From the NCBI GenBank assembly GCA_002308775.1, contig DBVT01000067.1, forward strand, positions 1 to 8,161: a DNA stretch of 8,161 nucleotides, given 5' to 3'. The DNA comes from Mageeibacillus sp. UBA1257. Lineage in GTDB: Bacteria > Bacillota > Clostridia > UBA1212 > UBA1257. The number at the start of each line of letters is the position of its first letter. Positions within the stretch are counted from its first letter, which is position 1. A program made the position numbers and the translations under genes. The notes beneath the pieces were generated by a model. The model had not been told where the DNA came from. It ran no database searches and saw only the letters and a list, made by a program, of their open reading frames with translations. Of the stretch, positions 5,681 through 8,161 are shown piece by piece.

Positions 5681-6457
5681 TTACTGTTTTGATAAAGTTC
5701 CCACGAAGCTCTCAAGCCTTTCGTTGCCGCTCTTTCCGAAGATGTAATCAGGGGTCCCTCTGGCAGCCACGACACCTTTATCCATGAAGATTATCTCGTC
5801 AGCGATCTCTGCCGCGAATTCCATCTCGTGCGTCACTATGATCATAGTAGTGTTCTGCTTGGAAAGCGCGATCAATACGTTCAAAACCTCAGTCGTGAGC
5901 TCCGGATCGAGCGCGGAAGTCGGTTCGTCAAAGCAGAGTATATCGGGCTCTAAAATCAGCGCCCTTGCTATCGCGACCCTCTGTTGCTGACCGCCGGAAA
6001 GCTGACACGGGTAAAAGCCTTTTTTATCGGCAAGTCCGACATTTTCAAGCAGTTTTGCCGCTTTTTCATCTATTTCCGCGATCTTTTTCTTCCTGTCAGG
6101 CGCTTTTTTGTCTATCTGGAGCTTGGGAGCGAGGCAGATGTTTTCGAAGGCTGTGTATTGAGGAAACAGATTGAAATTCTGGAAAACAAGTCCGAAATGA
6201 AGCCTCATTTTCCTGATCTGCGCGTCTGTCATTTTCCTGTCCGTTTCCGCGTCGCAAAGCTTTTCTCCGTTCAGATACATAATGCCCTTATCAGGCGTTT
6301 CGAGGAAGTTTATACAGCGCAGCAGAGTCGTTTTACCGGAGCCGGAGGAGCCGATTATCGCGAGGACCTGTCCTTTCTCCATGGAGAAGTCGATGCCCTT
6401 TAAAACCTGCGTGTTCCCGAAGCTTTTTTCAAATCCTTTGATCTCAAACAGCGGCAT
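5681..6457 (-). CDS. Polar amino acid ABC transporter ATP-binding protein
   Basis: A 258-residue cytoplasmic ATPase that would power the importer encoded just upstream. All ABC motifs are intact: Walker A GSSGSGKTT (residues 36-44), the Q-loop Gln at 93 (FQNFNLFPQ), signature LSGGQ (153-157), Walker B ILCFDE (173-178), the D-loop SALD (181-184) and the switch His H210 (VTHE). The sequence closely follows the GlnQ/HisP/ArtM subfamily of polar amino acid transporters. An insertion of charged residues around 116-132 (DKKAPDRKKKIAEIDEK) is lysine-rich but lies where this subfamily varies. GGAGGTG at 6469-6463 lies 5 bases before ATG 6457. It is the last gene of the operon, 15 bases after the permease stop, and ends upstream of the shared terminator. 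The amino acid transported cannot be told from the ATPase. Confidence 0.95.
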   Translation of the reverse strand: MPLFEIKGFEKSFGNTQVLKGIDFSMEKGQVLAIIGSSGSGKTTLLRCINFLETPDKGIMYLNGEKLCDAETDRKMTDAQIRKMRLHFGLVFQNFNLFPQYTAFENICLAPKLQIDKKAPDRKKKIAEIDEKAAKLLENVGLADKKGFYPCQLSGGQQQRVAIARALILEPDILCFDEPTSALDPELTTEVLNVLIALSKQNTTMIIVTHEMEFAAEIADEIIFMDKGVVAARGTPDYIFGKSGNERLESFVGTLSKQ

Positions 6458-6472
6458 GCTTACACCTCCGTT

Positions 6473-7180
6473 TTACGCTTTGAAATACGAGAGCCTGCCC
6501 TCGATCTTCCTGAAAACGATCGTCAGAACGCCTACGAAGAGCAGGTAAAACACCGCGGTATAGAATAGCGGCCAAACGAGCGCGTCCGTCGCAGCCATGT
6601 TTTTCGCCCTCAGGATTATCTCGGGTATAGCGATCGCGTTTGCCAGAGCGGTGTCCTTTATGAGCGTTATGATCTCGTTCGACATGGGAGGCACGATGCG
6701 TTTTACGACCTGTTTCAATATGACATTCGTAAAGATCTGCGACTTCGTCATGCCCAGAACCTGTCCGGCTTCGCGCTGCCCCTGAGAGATGCTCTCGATA
6801 CCGCCCCTGTAGATCTCAGAAAAATAACACGCGTAATTGATGACGAAAGCTATCAAAACGGCTATGAATCTGCCGTACCACAACAGCTGCGTCTGTCCCG
6901 CTTTTATCGTCATATTGACGTCTATTCTGTCGAATATGTTAAAAGTTGATCCGAGTATTCCGGGGAGGTAGTAGATTATGAATATGAAAAGCATAAGCGG
7001 TATGCCTCGCACGATCCAGACGATCACTTTGAAGATGCCGCTGAGTATTTTACTTTTGCTCATAGTGCAGAAAGAAATGAGCAGGCCGAGCGGCAGCGCA
7101 AACAAAAGCGTGAGCGCAAAAAGCATGCATGTTATACCGAAACTTTTCAATAATTCGAGCGTGACATCCCAGAAACTCAT
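6473..7180 (-). CDS. Polar amino acid ABC transporter permease (HisM/GlnP type)
   Basis: A 235-residue inner-membrane protein, probably working as a homodimer because only one permease gene is present. Hydrophobic segments lie at about residues 12-37, 46-72, 102-120 and 203-224, with a weaker one near 172-190. The cytoplasmic EAA loop that couples to the ATPase is at 136-165 (REAGQVLGMTKSQIF then KRIVPP), and SEIYRGGIESI just before it is the usual family motif. The stretch from about 74 to 100 between the second and third segments (NIFDRIDVNMTIKAGQT) looks longer than in typical GlnP-like permeases, giving a larger outward loop. AAAGGA lies 7 bases before ATG 7180. The gene follows the solute-binding protein gene by 45 bases. 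Confidence 0.94.
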   Translation of the reverse strand: MSFWDVTLELLKSFGITCMLFALTLLFALPLGLLISFCTMSKSKILSGIFKVIVWIVRGIPLMLFIFIIYYLPGILGSTFNIFDRIDVNMTIKAGQTQLLWYGRFIAVLIAFVINYACYFSEIYRGGIESISQGQREAGQVLGMTKSQIFTNVILKQVVKRIVPPMSNEIITLIKDTALANAIAIPEIILRAKNMAATDALVWPLFYTAVFYLLFVGVLTIVFRKIEGRLSYFKA

Positions 7181-7225
7181 AACTCTGTCCTTTCAGATCA
7201 ATTTTTCTTTTCAGCCCGCAACTGA

Positions 7226-8026
7226 TCACTTCTGATCGGAGAAGTCTTTAATTATCGCATTTTCTACGGCGTACTTCTTCGCGATCTCTTCGAGCTTGCC
7301 GTTTCCCGCAAACTTTTCAAGCGTTTCGTTTACTTTTGCAGTGAGGTCGCTGCCTTTCTTGAAACCGATCGCGTAATATTCGATATCGCTCGAAAGCGCG
7401 TCGATTATCGTAAAATCAGCGTAATCTCCCGTTCCCACATATGCTTTTGCGAGCTGCTCATCGAGCACGACGAACTGGCAGCCGCCCATTTTAAGATCCT
7501 GAAGGGCAGAGAGCTGCGATGTCGCGTCTTTTACGAGAGCGCCTTCAAACGAGTCAGTGAGATATCCGTAACCGATCGAGCCTTTTTCAGCCGAGCCGAC
7601 TTTTTCCTTAAGATCGTCAGCAGATGTGACCGTCGCAGCGAGTTCATTGCTCGCGACCACGACCTGCTTGTTGATCATATAGTTGTATGAGAAATCGACG
7701 TATTCGGATCTCGCTTTGCCGTCATCTTCTCCGTTTGAAGTAAAACCGTTCCAGATACATGATATCGTTCCGGCTTCGAGCTCGGTATATTTCTGCTCCC
7801 ACTGGATCTCCTTGAAGAGAACCTTGTATCCCAATTCTTCGAAAACAGCCTTTGCCAGATCCGTATCGAATCCGACCAGCTCGCCGTTTTCCATAAAATT
7901 CATAGGCGCATAGATCGTATAACCGACTGTGATCACTTTTTCTTCCTTTTTACATCCGGCAAAAACAACCGCTGAGAGCGCGAGCACCATCGCGAGCGCG
8001 ATCACCAAAATCCTGCTTTTTTTCAT
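7226..8026 (-). CDS. Polar amino acid ABC transporter solute-binding lipoprotein
   Basis: A 266-residue extracytoplasmic receptor of the bacterial type 3 solute-binding family that captures an amino acid for the adjacent permease. A signal peptide (KK, hydrophobic core about residues 5-23) ends in a lipobox-like FAGC, so C25 would be lipidated and anchor the protein to the membrane. The mature part shows MENGELVGFDTDLAKAV, typical of the family. R106 (ARSEYVDFS) is placed to bind the ligand alpha-carboxylate and D189 (FVVLDEQLA) to bind the alpha-amino group, which supports an amino acid ligand, identity unknown. The pocket motif SCIWNGFT (89-96) is common in clostridial members. AGGAGGT lies 7 bases before ATG 8026. 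It is the first gene of the three-gene importer operon. The hinge and both lobes appear complete. Confidence 0.94.
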   Translation of the reverse strand: MKKSRILVIALAMVLALSAVVFAGCKKEEKVITVGYTIYAPMNFMENGELVGFDTDLAKAVFEELGYKVLFKEIQWEQKYTELEAGTISCIWNGFTSNGEDDGKARSEYVDFSYNYMINKQVVVASNELAATVTSADDLKEKVGSAEKGSIGYGYLTDSFEGALVKDATSQLSALQDLKMGGCQFVVLDEQLAKAYVGTGDYADFTIIDALSSDIEYYAIGFKKGSDLTAKVNETLEKFAGNGKLEEIAKKYAVENAIIKDFSDQK

Positions 8027-8060
8027 TTGAATTACCTCCTAAACATACTGGTAAAATTGA

Positions 8061-8083
8061 AAAACGGAATAATTATCCGCTTT
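8061..8083 (-). promoter_or_regulatory. Leader hairpin upstream of the ABC importer operon
   Basis: In the transcript, AAAGCGGA (8083-8076) can pair with UCCGUUUU (8068-8061) around a 7-base AU-rich loop: 8 pairs including one G-U wobble. It lies between the predicted transcription start and the ribosome binding site, so it could stabilise or weakly attenuate the message. The U-run is used in the stem, which argues against an efficient terminator. Confidence 0.3.
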
Positions 8084-8091
8084 ACGTTAAT

Positions 8092-8120
8092 ATATTATCA
8101 TCGTTTGAGGGGAAATACAA
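8092..8120 (-). promoter_or_regulatory. Predicted promoter of the ABC importer operon
   Basis: Reading leftward, TTGTAT (8120-8115), a 17-base spacer and TAATAT (8097-8092), with TGA directly upstream as an extended -10. Transcription would start near 8085, giving a leader of about 60 bases, too short for a T-box. The remaining bases 8121-8161 show no gene. Confidence 0.55.
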
Positions 8121-8161
8121 GATAAATATGCAAGTGCTACGTGAAACTCTCTTTCGAAACG

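Noticed and set aside
7181..7225. Possible processing or attenuation hairpin between the lipoprotein and permease genes (TCAG/CTGA arms)
   Set aside because: Only 4 pairs around a 7-base loop, so not distinguishable from chance.
8027..8161. T-box or amino acid riboswitch upstream of the importer
   Set aside because: The predicted leader is only about 60 bases and lacks the conserved T-box sequence or any aptamer-like set of helices.
1..8161. CRISPR array, tRNA, rRNA, transposase or phage genes
   Set aside because: No regularly spaced direct repeats, cloverleaf-like segments or recognisable mobile-element proteins were seen on either strand.

Overview
The window looks like a chromosomal segment of an uncultured, moderate-GC member of the Clostridia (Bacillota). 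This rests on strong GGAGG-type ribosome binding sites, AGA/AGG- and ATA-rich codon use, TTGACA/TATAAT-type promoters (several with an extended TGn -10), a lipoprotein-type solute-binding protein, and protein sequences of clostridial character. No phage, IS, CRISPR, tRNA or rRNA feature is visible. The species cannot be named from the sequence.

Left part (1-3684, + strand). The first ~110 bases are non-coding, with short tandem repeats and GC-rich hairpins. They run into about 27 codons that resemble the C-terminus of an alpha/beta hydrolase, so a repeat may have separated that tail from its gene. A promoter inside the tail probably drives a compact three-gene operon: a cytoplasmic GH127/DUF1680-like glycosidase with its Glu/Cys metal-thiolate centre preserved, a PLP-dependent threonine aldolase-family enzyme, and a Sir2 NAD-dependent deacetylase that overlaps the aldolase by 4 bases.

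Middle (3687-5680). A short DtxR/MntR-family metalloregulator (- strand) is divergent from a Gfo/Idh/MocA-family protein (+ strand). The regulator carries the Met-Cys-Glu-His metal set typical of iron-sensing DtxR/IdeR and has a near-consensus promoter. The Gfo/Idh/MocA protein has lost the usual E-K-P catalytic lysine (it reads E-T-I) and has its own extended -10 promoter. A strong inverted-repeat terminator at 5589-5629 separates it from the convergent operon on the right.

Right part (5681-8161, - strand). A complete polar amino acid ABC importer is encoded in the order lipoprotein solute-binding protein, permease, ATPase. It reads leftward from a TTGTAT-17-TAATAT promoter and has a small hairpin in its leader.

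Working together (inference): the glycosidase-like and Gfo/Idh/MocA proteins suggest intracellular processing of imported glycosides. The aldolase and importer suggest amino acid use, and the sirtuin could tie protein acylation to NAD status. These are mostly recognisable families. The unusual points are the operon grouping, the altered active-site motifs and the repeat at the left edge. I found no convincing evidence of a wholly new system.
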